A stretch of DNA of 64,000 nucleotides, taken from positions 101,548-165,547 of the forward strand of contig NZ_LMDI01000003.1 in the NCBI RefSeq assembly GCF_001425785.1, in the 5' to 3' direction. The notes under the pieces are model-generated. The model was not told the DNA's origin. It searched no databases and saw only the letters and a list, made by a program, of their open reading frames with translations. A program made the position numbers and the translations under genes. The stretch's first letter is position 1. Every line of letters starts with the position of its first letter. Shown here piece after piece: positions 8,920 to 16,937 of the stretch. This stretch comes from Rhizobacter sp. Root1221 (GTDB lineage: Bacteria; Pseudomonadota; Gammaproteobacteria; Burkholderiales; Burkholderiaceae_C).

Positions 8920-9432
8920 TCACGTGGAGAAGACCGGTTCGTCGGAAATATCGAGTTGGGTGAGGTACATCCGCAGGTCGAATTCGATCTGGTGGTACGC
9001 GGGCTCCATGTGCTCGCACAGCTGGTAGAACGCCTTGTCGTGGTCGCGCTCTTTCACGTGCGCCAGCTCGTGCACCACGATCATCTTCAGGAATTCGGGT
9101 GGCGTCTGCTTGAACAGGCTCGCGATGCGGATCTCCCGCTTCGACTTGAGCTTCGTACCCTGCACACGCGACACCGTGGTGTGGGTGCCGAGGGCATGCT
9201 GGATCACCTTCAGCTTGTTGTCGTACGCCACCTTGGCCAGCGGCGGGGCGTTGCGCAGGTGGCGGTTCTTCAGGTCCACCGCGTAGTCGTACAGGGCGGT
9301 GTCGGTGCGCACGTCGTGCACGGCCCCATACCGGCCGCGCAACACTTCCGCAAGGCGGCCCTCGTCGACGAGGGCCTGCACTTTCGCCTGCAGGGGCGCC
9401 GGGTAGGCGGAGAGGTACTTCAAGACGGCCAT
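8920..9432 (-). CDS. YgjP-like zinc metallopeptidase (M48/WLM superfamily)
   Basis: A protein of 170 residues from the ATG at 9432; longer in-frame starts give an arginine-rich N terminus not typical of the family. The gluzincin motif V-V-H-E-L-A-H-V-K-E-R-D-H holds both zinc-ligand histidines and the catalytic glutamate, followed by the YgjP-type F-Y-Q-L-C-E-H-M-x-P-x-Y. Upstream is the family core with basic residues (T-K-L-K-S-K-R-E-I-R-I). YgjP-like proteins are soluble predicted metallopeptidases with poorly known substrates. No partner gene is evident; the next gene starts 62 bp away on the other strand. Confidence 0.85.
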   Translation of the reverse strand: MAVLKYLSAYPAPLQAKVQALVDEGRLAEVLRGRYGAVHDVRTDTALYDYAVDLKNRHLRNAPPLAKVAYDNKLKVIQHALGTHTTVSRVQGTKLKSKREIRIASLFKQTPPEFLKMIVVHELAHVKERDHDKAFYQLCEHMEPAYHQIEFDLRMYLTQLDISDEPVFST

Positions 9433-9494
9433 GGACACATCGTAACCGCCCGCGCCGCGCAACAATGCAGGCACCGCCGCTTCCGGAGACGCCG

Positions 9495-9821
9495 ATGAAA
9501 GACGATGTCGTGTGCGCTCGCGTTCGCCTGCAGCCCGGCAGCCTGCCCCGGGTGCGCGCCTGGGCCGCCCACCTGCACGCGCACCGTGCCGATGCACTGC
9601 GCACGCTCGACGCCGAAGGGGTATCGGTGGAATCGGTGTTCCTCGAGACGGGCGCCGATGGCGACAGCCTCGTCTACTACATGCGCGCCAGCGACATCCA
9701 GGCGGCTTTCGCGGTGGCGGCGCGGTCCGAGGCGGCCATCGAGCAATATCATCGGGAATTCAAGCGAACCACGTGGCTCGAGGTGAACCGCCTCGAGCTG
9801 CTGGTGGACCTCTCGTCCTGA
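9495..9821 (+). CDS. DUF6176 family protein
   Basis: A soluble protein of 108 residues starting M-K-D-D-V-V. The arrangement (C-x-R-V-R-L-Q-P-G-S-L, then R-x-W-A-A-H-L, a central E-S-V-F-L-E plus L-V-Y-Y-M-R, and a terminal H-R-E-F-K-R-T-T-W) matches DUF6176 as I remember it, a small ferredoxin-fold family with no assigned role. An in-frame ATG at 9465 exists but adds a low-complexity tip. The downstream 13-codon frame (9837) follows a good ribosome-binding site. Confidence 0.7.
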   Translation: MKDDVVCARVRLQPGSLPRVRAWAAHLHAHRADALRTLDAEGVSVESVFLETGADGDSLVYYMRASDIQAAFAVAARSEAAIEQYHREFKRTTWLEVNRLELLVDLSS

Positions 9822-9836
9822 TCCTGGAGCGTTCCC

Positions 9837-9878
9837 ATGTCCCTCCACACCTGGCTGCGGGCGGCCCGCGATGCGTGA
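9837..9878 (+). pseudogene. 13-codon ORF, possible leader peptide or LysE-type start remnant
   Basis: A GGAG-type ribosome-binding site lies 8 nt before ATG at 9837. The frame encodes 13 residues starting M-S-L-H-T-W-L and stops at 9878, overlapping the DUF1993 start (9871) by 8 nt. The opening residues look like the usual start of LysE/RhtB exporters, but the rest of such a protein is absent. It is either a deletion scar or a short coupled leader peptide for the next gene. Confidence 0.25.
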
Positions 9879-10365
9879 CGCGCCTCACCGCCACACGGCC
9901 TCGGTGCCGGTGTTCGACCGCTACCTGGGCCAGCTCGGCGGCCTGCTCGACATCGCCGAGGCCGCAGGCGACCCGGCGGTGCTGGACGCCCGGCTCGTCG
10001 CCGGCATGCTGCCGTTTGGCGTGCAGGTGGAAATCGCCTGCAACTTCGCGCTGCGCGCCTGCTTTCCGCTGGCCGGTGAACCGGTGCCGCCTTACGGCGA
10101 CTTCCCCGGCACGTTCGCAGGCCTGCACGACCGGATGGCCCGCGTGCGCACGATGATCGGCCTGCTGCCCCCGGCCGCCTTCACGCGCGACACCCCCATT
10201 GCCGACCAGGCGGGCTGTGCCCTCGTGACACTGCCGCCCGACACGTTCCTGTTCCAGTACGCCTTGCCGAACTTCTTCTTCCACGTGGGAGCGGCGTACC
10301 ACATCCTCCGGCAGCGCGGCCTGGCCGTCGGCAAGGCCGACTTCGACGGCTTTCATAAATATTAG
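9871..10365 (+). CDS. DUF1993 family protein
   Basis: A cytoplasmic helical protein of 164 residues. The phrase A-C-N-F-A-L-R-A-C-F-P-L, the T-F-A-G-L-H-D-R region and the late F-x-Y-A-L-P-N-F-F-F-H-V-G-A-A-Y-H-I-L-R match DUF1993, a DinB-like four-helix family of unknown function. The start is embedded in the end of a 13-codon ORF with a better ribosome-binding site, so translation may be coupled. It ends at 10365; the 210 bp to the next gene are GC-rich and show only short inverted stretches, no gene. Confidence 0.85.
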   Translation: MRDAPHRHTASVPVFDRYLGQLGGLLDIAEAAGDPAVLDARLVAGMLPFGVQVEIACNFALRACFPLAGEPVPPYGDFPGTFAGLHDRMARVRTMIGLLPPAAFTRDTPIADQAGCALVTLPPDTFLFQYALPNFFFHVGAAYHILRQRGLAVGKADFDGFHKY

Positions 10366-10577
10366 CCCCCCAGTCGCTTCGCTCCTGCCCCCAAGGGGCG
10401 CCCGCGGTCACCCGGGGGACCCGGGCTCGGCGGTAGCTTGATCTTCGGCTTCGCTTCGCTCGCCTCCTCCTGGCGTTCGCGGTTCGGGGCGTTGCTTGCT
10501 TCGCTCGCTTGCCCCTTTTCATCTCGACGGGCCGCGGCGGGGGACAATCGGGCTTTCGTGATCTGATTGAGTTGCCC

Positions 10578-11159
10578 ATGTCCGTGACCCCTGAATTCGC
10601 CCTCGCCCACACCCGTGCCTGGGTGGACCGTGCCGTGATCGGCCTGAACCTTTGCCCGTTCGCGAAGGCGGTGCAGGCGAAGGGGCAGGTGCGGTATGTG
10701 TTCAGCGACACCACGGACGAGCAGGTGCTGCTCGACACGCTGTGCGCGGAGATGCACTACCTGGCCGAGACCGACCCGGCCAAGACGGACACCACGCTGA
10801 TCGTGCACCCGAACGTGCTGGCCGACTTCGAGCTGTTCAACGACTTCCTCGATGCCGCCGACGCCGCGGTGGAAGAGCTGGGGTACGGCGGGGTGCTCCA
10901 GGTGGCCACGTTCCACCCGCAGTACCAGTTCGCCGACACGAACCCGGACGACATCACCAACGCCACGAACCGCTCGCCCTACCCCACGCTGCAGTTGCTG
11001 CGCGAGGAAAGTGTCGACCGCGCGGCCGATGCCTTCCCCGAGGCCGAAACGATCTACGAGACCAACATGCGCACGCTCGAGGCCCTGGGGCCCGAGAAGC
11101 TGGCCGCCCTGCAGGCCCGGTGCGAGGCCGACGCAGCCACGCCCCCACCCGCAGCCTGA
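10578..11159 (+). CDS. DUF1415 family protein
   Basis: A soluble 193-residue protein starting M-S-V-T-P-E-F. The N-terminal W-V-D-R-A-V-I-G-L-N-L-C-P-F-A-K and the central F-H-P-x-Y-Q-F-A-D-T with N-R-S-P-Y-P-T-L-Q-L-L-R are the fixed signature of DUF1415, widespread in beta- and gammaproteobacteria and without known activity. The conserved Cys, His and Asp hint at a catalytic or metal site; that is inference. The 156 bp following (11160-11316) hold no gene and probably carry the kinase promoter. Confidence 0.9.
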   Translation: MSVTPEFALAHTRAWVDRAVIGLNLCPFAKAVQAKGQVRYVFSDTTDEQVLLDTLCAEMHYLAETDPAKTDTTLIVHPNVLADFELFNDFLDAADAAVEELGYGGVLQVATFHPQYQFADTNPDDITNATNRSPYPTLQLLREESVDRAADAFPEAETIYETNMRTLEALGPEKLAALQARCEADAATPPPAA

Positions 11160-11316
11160 TTCGCTCGCGCCACGGCCAGCCACCCCGGTTGGCGCGCGCG
11201 GTCATCCCCCTGGCGGGGGAGATGCCGCCCGGTTGGGCGCACGCGGCGGAATTTCGCCACTTCGCGGGCGCCGCGCACGGTATAACGTACGGGTCCAGGC
11301 TCCACGGATCTGCCCC

Positions 11317-13143
11317 ATGGCAGCAGCCCCGGTTCACACCGCGCCCGCAGTGCCCGCGTCGCCCGCCGCGGCCGACGACGACGTGCGTACCCGCGTGCGC
11401 ATGGAGCAGATGGCGATGGTGTTCGGCCAGACCGCGGTGGCCACGTTTGCCGCCACCGCGTTCGCCCTCGGATTCGCACTCCACCTGCGCGGCAGCGTGC
11501 CCGACCTGCCGCTGACCCTGTGGGTTGTCGCGAAGGTGCTGGTGGTCATCCCCCGCATCGTGCAGGTGTGGCTCTACTCGCGCCGGCCTCACTCCTTGTC
11601 GTGGCTGTTCTGGGGCAAGGTGATGCTGTTCGCCGATGGCCTCGTGTGGGGCGCCGCCGGTGTGTGGCTCGTGCCCATGAGCGACATCCCCACCACCACC
11701 GTGATGGTGGCCACCCTGACCGGCGTGTGTTCGGTGGCCGCGTTCGTGCTGCACGTGGACTGGATCGCGTGCGTGGCGTACACCGTGCCCGCCGTGCTGC
11801 CCGCTGCCGTGAGCCTCCTGATGCGGGGCGACAGCTTCGGGGCCTACGGTGGCTTTACGGTGCTGATCTTCCTCGCGCTGCTGCTGCGCGCCACGCGCCG
11901 GTCCGAGCGCATCGTGGTGGAGATGCTGACGCTGCGCTTCACGAACGAGCGGCTCACCACGCAGCTGTCGGCAGCCCTCGCATCGGCCCACCGCGACAAC
12001 CTCGCGAAAAGCGAATTCGTCGCGAACATGAGCCATGAGCTGCGCACGCCGCTGCACGGCATTCTCGGCATGGTGAACATGCTGCAGCACACCACCGCGC
12101 CCGAACGGCGCATCGAGGGTGCCCGGGTGATCCGCCGTTGCGGCGAACACCTGCTCGGCCTCATCAACAACATCCTCGAGTTCTCCCGGTTCGCCGCCCA
12201 TGGCATCGACCTGCACCCGGAGGTGGTGGACCTGCGCGCGCTGGTCGACGATACCGTGGCGATGTGTGCCCCCGCCGCCACCGAGAAGGGCCTCGCGCTC
12301 ACCACGCAGCTCGACCTGCCGCACCCGTGCCTGCGCTCAGCCGACCCGTTTCGCCTGCGCCAGGTGCTGTTCAACCTCGTTGGCAACGCGATCAAGTTCA
12401 CCGACCACGGCAGCGTGACGGTGATCGCGCGCACCGACGCTTCGGGCGTCTTCCACGCCCAGGTCATCGACACGGGGGTGGGCATGAACGCGAAGATGCT
12501 CAGCCGCCTGTTCGAGCCTTTCGTGCAGGCCGACACCTCCAACAGCCGGCGTTTTGGCGGCACCGGCCTCGGCCTGAGCATCACCCGCGACATCTGCCGG
12601 GCGATGGGTGGCCGCGTGGACTGTTCCAGCAGCCCTGGCGCCGGGTCCACGTTCGAGATCGAGCTGCCGCTGCCGCCGGTGCCTGCATCCACGCCCCTGC
12701 CGGTGCGCGCCGGGCCCGTGGCGGCCCACGGCGAAGTGCCGGCCGGCGTGTCATTGGCCGGCACCGTGCTGCTGGCCGAAGACAACGAGGTCAACGCCAT
12801 CGTGGCCGAGGCCGCGTTGCTGCGTTGGGGTCTCACCGTCGAGCGCGCGAGCGACGGCCACGAGGTGCTCGACCGCCTCAGCCACGGCGCCCGGCCCGAC
12901 CTGGTGCTGCTCGACTGCCAGATGCCGCGCATGGACGGCTTCGAGGCCGCGCGCCGCATCCGCGCCATCGAGGCCGAGCAGGGCCTGCCGCGCATCCGGC
13001 TCGTGGCGCTGACGGCCAACGTGTTCCCGCAGGACCGCGAGCAGTGCCTGGCCGCCGGCATGGACGACTTCCTCGCCAAACCGTTCACCGACGCCCAGCT
13101 GCACGCCGTGCTGACCGAGGCGCTGGCGGTCCAGCCTCAGTGA
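11317..13143 (+). CDS. Hybrid sensor histidine kinase with membrane sensor and receiver
   Basis: 608 residues. About 35-200: six to seven transmembrane helices forming an integral sensor. About 228-295: HisKA with the H-box S-H-E-L-R-T-P-L-H, phospho-acceptor His240. About 340-455: HATPase with N-x-x-G-N-A-I-K-F-T, D-T-G-V-G-M and F-G-G-T-G-L-G-L boxes. About 484-605: receiver domain with acidic pair E-D-N, acceptor Asp533 (L-L-D-C-Q-M-P) and Lys in F-L-A-K-P-F. No PAS domain is seen, so the membrane part is likely the sensor. No output regulator is adjacent; signal may pass to a separate Hpt protein. Its 3' end overlaps the convergent FeeM-like gene by 7 bp. Confidence 0.93.
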   Translation: MAAAPVHTAPAVPASPAAADDDVRTRVRMEQMAMVFGQTAVATFAATAFALGFALHLRGSVPDLPLTLWVVAKVLVVIPRIVQVWLYSRRPHSLSWLFWGKVMLFADGLVWGAAGVWLVPMSDIPTTTVMVATLTGVCSVAAFVLHVDWIACVAYTVPAVLPAAVSLLMRGDSFGAYGGFTVLIFLALLLRATRRSERIVVEMLTLRFTNERLTTQLSAALASAHRDNLAKSEFVANMSHELRTPLHGILGMVNMLQHTTAPERRIEGARVIRRCGEHLLGLINNILEFSRFAAHGIDLHPEVVDLRALVDDTVAMCAPAATEKGLALTTQLDLPHPCLRSADPFRLRQVLFNLVGNAIKFTDHGSVTVIARTDASGVFHAQVIDTGVGMNAKMLSRLFEPFVQADTSNSRRFGGTGLGLSITRDICRAMGGRVDCSSSPGAGSTFEIELPLPPVPASTPLPVRAGPVAAHGEVPAGVSLAGTVLLAEDNEVNAIVAEAALLRWGLTVERASDGHEVLDRLSHGARPDLVLLDCQMPRMDGFEAARRIRAIEAEQGLPRIRLVALTANVFPQDREQCLAAGMDDFLAKPFTDAQLHAVLTEALAVQPQ

Positions 13144-13907
13144 GCGACACGCGGCCGCAGGCCGTGCCCCACGCGGTCGGTCACCGCGGCGAACAGGTCG
13201 ATGTCGGGGTGGTACGTGCGGAAGACGAACGGGTAGTCGGCGGCGTCGCGCGCCCGGGCATCGGCCTCGGCCGTCACCATGTCGCGCACCAGCACGTGGT
13301 GCGGCAGGCCCCCTGCATGCACCAGCGGCACGAGGCGTCCGTCCTCGAACAGCGGTGCGAACCCGAGCATCCGGTACGACCGCAGGAGCGATTGCCGCGA
13401 GCCGGCGAGCACGGCCCCGATCTGCATCGCGATGCAGTACAGGTGGCTCGCCTTCACGAGCGCGAGCCGCACCGGCCCCGTGTAGCCGGGCCGCACCGCG
13501 AGACGCGTGATCTCGGCCAGCAGGCGGCCGCGCCATGCATCGGGCAGCGCCACGCTGCGTTCGATCTGCAGCGGCGCACGGCGGTTGGTCTGGATGCGGG
13601 CCGAGCCCACCACCTCGCCGGTGAGCTTGTCCTCGGCGTAGAAGATCGTGGTGCCAGGCAGGCGGTCCAGTGGATCGGCCTCGCCGAACGACGCCTTCAG
13701 GTGCGGCAGGTGGCGGCCGTACGCCACCTCGCGCAGTGCCTGCACCGCTTCGAGCTGCTCCTCGCTGCTGACCACGTGCACCGAGAACGGCAGCGCCACC
13801 TCGTCGATGCCTGCCCCTTCGAACGCCCCTTCGCACGCCCGATCCTCAGCCCAGAGGCCCGGAAACATCGCACGCTCGCCCATCCCCGTCGATTCAATCT
13901 GCAGCAC
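13137..13907 (-). CDS. FeeM-like N-acyl transferase / GNAT-fold protein
   Basis: About 256 residues. The core (L-A-V-R-P-G-Y-T-G-P-V-R-L-A-L-V-K-A-S-H-L-Y-C, then G-S-R-Q-S-L-L-R-S-Y-R-M-L-G-F) matches the N-acyl amino acid synthase FeeM domain, a GNAT relative that uses acyl-ACP and is related to autoinducer synthases. The GTG at 13907 has AAGAGA six bases upstream and is preferred; ATG 13883 is an alternative. Burkholderiales often carry such genes, and the product is usually unknown. It faces the hybrid kinase with a 7-bp overlap at their 3' ends, so the two messages are antisense at the end. Confidence 0.75.
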   Translation of the reverse strand: MLQIESTGMGERAMFPGLWAEDRACEGAFEGAGIDEVALPFSVHVVSSEEQLEAVQALREVAYGRHLPHLKASFGEADPLDRLPGTTIFYAEDKLTGEVVGSARIQTNRRAPLQIERSVALPDAWRGRLLAEITRLAVRPGYTGPVRLALVKASHLYCIAMQIGAVLAGSRQSLLRSYRMLGFAPLFEDGRLVPLVHAGGLPHHVLVRDMVTAEADARARDAADYPFVFRTYHPDIDLFAAVTDRVGHGLRPRVAH

Positions 13908-14127
13908 GTTCGTTCTCTTGTTGAGTGTTGACCTTCCGAATGTCGGCACGTCGTGAACGGGATCAAGTAAGGCGCAGTAAGCGGCGTGTCGACGCGGTGA
14001 AAAGGGGGTGGGCCGATTCCTACGCCGATTGGCCGCCCGCACCGACAGACCTTGTCTCCCCGCCGGGGCACATTGGGCCCATCGGCCATGTGCCGGTTGT
14101 CATCCACTGCAGCGAAAGGAACACCCC

Positions 14128-14313
14128 ATGAACAAGGACCAGGTCAAAGGACGTGTCGAGCAGGCCAAGGGCGCCATCAAGGAAACCACCGGCAAGGTGG
14201 TGGGCAACGAACGGCTCCAGGCCGAAGGCAAGCTCGACAAGGCGGGCGGCAAGATCCAGTCTGGCGTCGGCGACGCGAAGGAAAAGGTGAAGGACGCGGT
14301 GGACAAGCTCTGA
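14128..14313 (+). CDS. CsbD family stress protein
   Basis: A small, highly charged protein of 61 residues starting M-N-K-D-Q-V-K-G-R-V-E-Q-A-K-G. The repeated K-G-x-x-K/Q pattern (A-K-G-A-I-K-E-T-T-G-K, then G-K-L-D-K-A-G-G-K-I-Q) is diagnostic of CsbD/YjbJ, abundant, mostly disordered general-stress proteins of unknown mechanism. A GAAAGGA ribosome-binding site lies about 9 nt upstream. It is separated from the divergent FeeM-like gene by about 220 bp, where a stress promoter would sit. Confidence 0.93.
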   Translation: MNKDQVKGRVEQAKGAIKETTGKVVGNERLQAEGKLDKAGGKIQSGVGDAKEKVKDAVDKL

Positions 14314-14385
14314 CCGGCCCACTCACCCGGTGCGGGGCGGCCGCCGGTCTCCGGCCCCGTCCTGCACGTTCGACGCGGACCCCCG

Positions 14386-14556
14386 ATGCCCATCCCCACC
14401 ACACCGAACCCCATCCTTCCGGACCTCACGCCGCCGCCACCGCCGCTGCCGCCACGACCGGAACCCGATCCCGAACCGGTCGACGACCCGCGGGCACCAC
14501 AAGGCCTGCCGGTGCCGGTGCGCGACCCGGGTGCCCCCGCGCCCGCATCGCTTTGA
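14386..14556 (+). CDS. Small proline-rich hypothetical protein
   Basis: A 56-codon frame beginning M-P-I-P-T-T-P, almost half proline, with a D-P-E-P-V-D-D acidic patch in the middle. It lies between CsbD and the CHRD lipoprotein on the same strand. No domain, no signal peptide and no clear ribosome-binding site. Small proline-rich proteins next to stress genes are common in this order, but the high GC content also makes chance open frames frequent, so support is modest. Confidence 0.35.
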   Translation: MPIPTTPNPILPDLTPPPPPLPPRPEPDPEPVDDPRAPQGLPVPVRDPGAPAPASL

Positions 14557-14639
14557 TGCCCCTTCCGACCGCACGGGCGCTTTTGGCGTCCCTGCGGCGG
14601 GTATGCCATAACAGGCTTCCGGCCACTCTGGAGACATCC

Positions 14640-15089
14640 ATGCCGAAACTCGCTTTCGCGTCACGTTCCGCATTCCTGGCCGCCATCGTGCTGGTGGCGG
14701 GTTGTTCGATGAACCCGATGGGCACGCACGCGCCCACGTTCGGCGCCAAGCTCACTGGCGGCGCGGAAGTGCCGGCCAATGCCAGCCCCGGCACCGGCTC
14801 GTTCGAGGCCCGCCTGAACAAGGACACCTCGGTGCTGAAGTGGAAGGTCAGCTACGCCGGCCTCACCGGCCCCGTGACAGCCGCCCACCTGCATGGCCCG
14901 GCCGCACCGGGCTCGAACGCCGGCCCCGTGGTGCCGTTCACCGGGCCGCTGTCCAGCCCGTTCACGGGCGAGGCCACCCTCACTGCCGCACAGGTCGCCG
15001 ACCTGATGGCGGGCAAGTGGTACGTGAACCTGCACACCGCGGCCCACCCGGGTGGTGAGATCCGCGGCCAGGTCAACGCGAACAACTGA
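14640..15089 (+). CDS. CHRD-domain lipoprotein
   Basis: 149 residues. A signal peptide ends in the lipobox V-A-G-C (about residue 22), so the mature protein is lipid-anchored. The rest is one CHRD domain: F-x-A-x-L-T-G-G-A-E-V-P, W-K-V-S-Y-A-G-L-T-G-P-V-T-A-A-H-L-H-G-P-A, L-M-A-G-K-W-Y-V-N-L-H-T and the ending G-G-E-I-R-G-Q-V. CHRD domains are named after chordin; in bacteria they occur in exported proteins of unclear function. The esterase gene follows after 12 bp and may be co-transcribed. Confidence 0.9.
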   Translation: MPKLAFASRSAFLAAIVLVAGCSMNPMGTHAPTFGAKLTGGAEVPANASPGTGSFEARLNKDTSVLKWKVSYAGLTGPVTAAHLHGPAAPGSNAGPVVPFTGPLSSPFTGEATLTAAQVADLMAGKWYVNLHTAAHPGGEIRGQVNANN

Positions 15090-15101
15090 CCCACGCAACC
15101 G

Positions 15102-16112
15102 ATGGCACGCCGCCGCGCCAGCGTCCCCTGGGGCGTGACGCTCCAACGCGCCTTCGGTGCCGTGGCCCGGGCCAACCTGGGCCTCGCCGGCAAGGCGGCC
15201 ACGCGGGCCGCCAAGGCCGTGCTCGAGCCCGCCGCGGAGCGGCGCAAGCCGCCTCGCGGCGTGGGCGACTGGATCGCGGGATTCGCGATGGCTGCAGGCG
15301 GCACGCGGCGCTTCCAGCTGTACCGTCCGCCCGGCGTGAAGGCCTCGGACCGCCTGCCACTGATGGTGATGCTGCACGGCTGCCAGCAGGACGCCAAGTC
15401 GTTCGCGGTCAGCACGCGCATGAACACGCTGGCCGCGCGCGAAGGCTTTTTCGTGCTGTACCCCGAACAGGACCGTCGCGCCAACCCGCAAGGCTGCTGG
15501 AACTGGTTCGAGACCCGCACGGGCATTGCGCACGCCGAGGCCGACATCCTGATGGCCGCGGTGAAGCAGGTGTGCCTGCTGTACCCGGTCGACCCCGCCC
15601 GCGTGGCGGTGGCCGGCATGTCGGCCGGCGCCAGCATGGCGGCGCTGCTCGCCACGCGCCACCCCGAGCGTTTCAAGGCCGTCGCCATGCACTCGGGGGT
15701 GCCACCGGGCGCGGCCAGTTCAACCACGTCCGCCCTCGGTGCCATGCGGGGGCGCCGCACGCCCTCGTCGCCAGACCAGGACAGCGACTGGCCCCCGCTC
15801 ATCGTCATCCACGGAGGGGCCGACAGCGTCGTGTCCGCGCGCAACGCCGAAACCTCCGCCCGGCTGTGGGCGGAAGCGGCCGGCGCCCGGGCCACCGTGC
15901 CGCGCGCGGTGCAGCGCGGCCAACGCCACGCGATGACCATCACCGACTACAAGCGCGGCCGCGACACCGTGGCGTCGCTGTGCGAGGTGGGGTCGTTGGG
16001 CCACGCCTGGAGCGGCGGCGCGGCCAAACGCCCGTTCAGCGATGCCAACGGCCCGGACGCCTCGCGGCTCGTGTGGGCCTTCGCGTCGCGCCAGTTCGAC
16101 AAGGCGGGCTGA
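15102..16112 (+). CDS. PHB-depolymerase family esterase (alpha/beta hydrolase)
   Basis: 336 residues with the layout of the LpqC/PhaZ-like esterases: oxyanion-hole motif M-L-H-G-C-Q-Q-D, Q-D-R-R-A-N-P-Q-G-C-W-N-W-F, and the nucleophile elbow G-M-S-A-G-A-S with Ser174. The likely acid is in H-G-G-A-D and the base in G-H-A-W-S-G-G. Family members hydrolyse short-chain polyhydroxyalkanoates or related esters. There is no obvious signal peptide (the N terminus is basic and alanine-rich), so it may be cytoplasmic or exported by another route. The substrate is not shown by the sequence. Confidence 0.88.
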   Translation: MARRRASVPWGVTLQRAFGAVARANLGLAGKAATRAAKAVLEPAAERRKPPRGVGDWIAGFAMAAGGTRRFQLYRPPGVKASDRLPLMVMLHGCQQDAKSFAVSTRMNTLAAREGFFVLYPEQDRRANPQGCWNWFETRTGIAHAEADILMAAVKQVCLLYPVDPARVAVAGMSAGASMAALLATRHPERFKAVAMHSGVPPGAASSTTSALGAMRGRRTPSSPDQDSDWPPLIVIHGGADSVVSARNAETSARLWAEAAGARATVPRAVQRGQRHAMTITDYKRGRDTVASLCEVGSLGHAWSGGAAKRPFSDANGPDASRLVWAFASRQFDKAG

Positions 16113-16208
16113 GCCCGCCGTCACATCGCGCAACAACCCCGGAGGCCCGAGGGCGCCACATCGCGCGATGCCGTGCGAACATCGGCGACTTCCGCCAGAC
16201 CGACCGCC

Positions 16209-16757
16209 ATGAACGCCTGCCAACTCACCCTTGCCATCGCCTTCGCCGCCGCCTCCGTCGCGGCCCATGCCCAAACCACCGCACCGCTGAAACCCGGCCT
16301 GTGGGAGCAGTCCGCCACGCTGAAGAGCCAGAGCGGCCAGATCGAAAAGGCCATGGCCGACGCCGAGGCCCAGATTGCCCGGCTGCCAGCGGAACAGCGC
16401 CGCCAGATCGAAGCCATGATGAAGGCGCGCGGCGTCAGCATCGGCAACGGCGCCACCACGGTGCGCATGTGCCTCACCGCGCAAGACATCGAACGCGGCA
16501 ACATCCCGGTGCAAACCGGCGACTGCGCGCAACAGGTGCTGTCGCGCGACGACACCACGCTGAAGGTCTCGTTCACGTGCCAGACCAACCCGCCATCGCG
16601 CGGTGTGGGCGAGGTGCGCCTGCTGAGCCCCACGTCCACGGTCGCCACCGCCCAGGTGGACACCCAGGTCAACGACAAGCCCGAGCGCATCGACACCACG
16701 CAAAAGGGCACGTGGATCGGCGACGACTGCGGCGACATCAAACCGCTGGCCCGCTGA
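16209..16757 (+). CDS. DUF3617 periplasmic protein
   Basis: 182 residues. A signal peptide (M-N-A-C-Q-L-T then a hydrophobic stretch, cleavage near A-H-A-Q) leads to a DUF3617 domain: L-K-P-G-L-W-E at the start, R-M-C-L-T-A in the middle, D-C-A-Q-Q, and a beta-rich end with D-D-C-G-D. The paired cysteines are typical of the family and are likely disulphide-bonded. Function unknown. A strong hairpin follows at 16774. Confidence 0.85.
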   Translation: MNACQLTLAIAFAAASVAAHAQTTAPLKPGLWEQSATLKSQSGQIEKAMADAEAQIARLPAEQRRQIEAMMKARGVSIGNGATTVRMCLTAQDIERGNIPVQTGDCAQQVLSRDDTTLKVSFTCQTNPPSRGVGEVRLLSPTSTVATAQVDTQVNDKPERIDTTQKGTWIGDDCGDIKPLAR

Positions 16758-16773
16758 GGGCCTGCGGTCCGAC

Positions 16774-16796
16774 ACCGGCGTGCGGCGCACGCCGGT
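16774..16796 (+). terminator. Hairpin after the DUF3617 gene
   Basis: A perfect 10-bp inverted repeat (ACCGGCGTGC / GCACGCCGGT) with a 3-nt loop, 16 bp after the stop codon. Only TTCTC follows instead of a T-run, so termination strength is uncertain. Confidence 0.5.
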
Positions 16797-16856
16797 TCTC
16801 ATGTCCCGGGGTGCCACCTACCCTTTCAATGTCCATCGACTTGAAAGGACCCCATC

Positions 16857-16928
16857 ATGAAAACGCTGCTGTTGCTGGCCGTGGGTGTGCCGCTTCCCAT
16901 CATCCTGTTGATCTGGTTCCTCACCTGA
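16857..16928 (+). CDS. 23-residue membrane microprotein
   Basis: A very short frame starting M-K-T-L-L-L-L-A-V-G-V with a perfect-looking ribosome-binding site (GAAAGGAC, about 7 nt before ATG). Almost the whole peptide is one hydrophobic helix broken by a P-L-P, ending W-F-L-T. A hairpin lies upstream and a convergent gene begins 9 bp downstream, so it is a free-standing transcript or part of the upstream one. I infer a small inner-membrane protein; function unknown. Confidence 0.5.
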   Translation: MKTLLLLAVGVPLPIILLIWFLT

Positions 16929-16937
16929 CCGGTGATG

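Noticed and set aside
10366-10577. Possible mobile repeat in the GC-rich gap before the DUF1415 gene
   Set aside because: Short inverted stretches only; no second copy was noticed in the window and no transposase.
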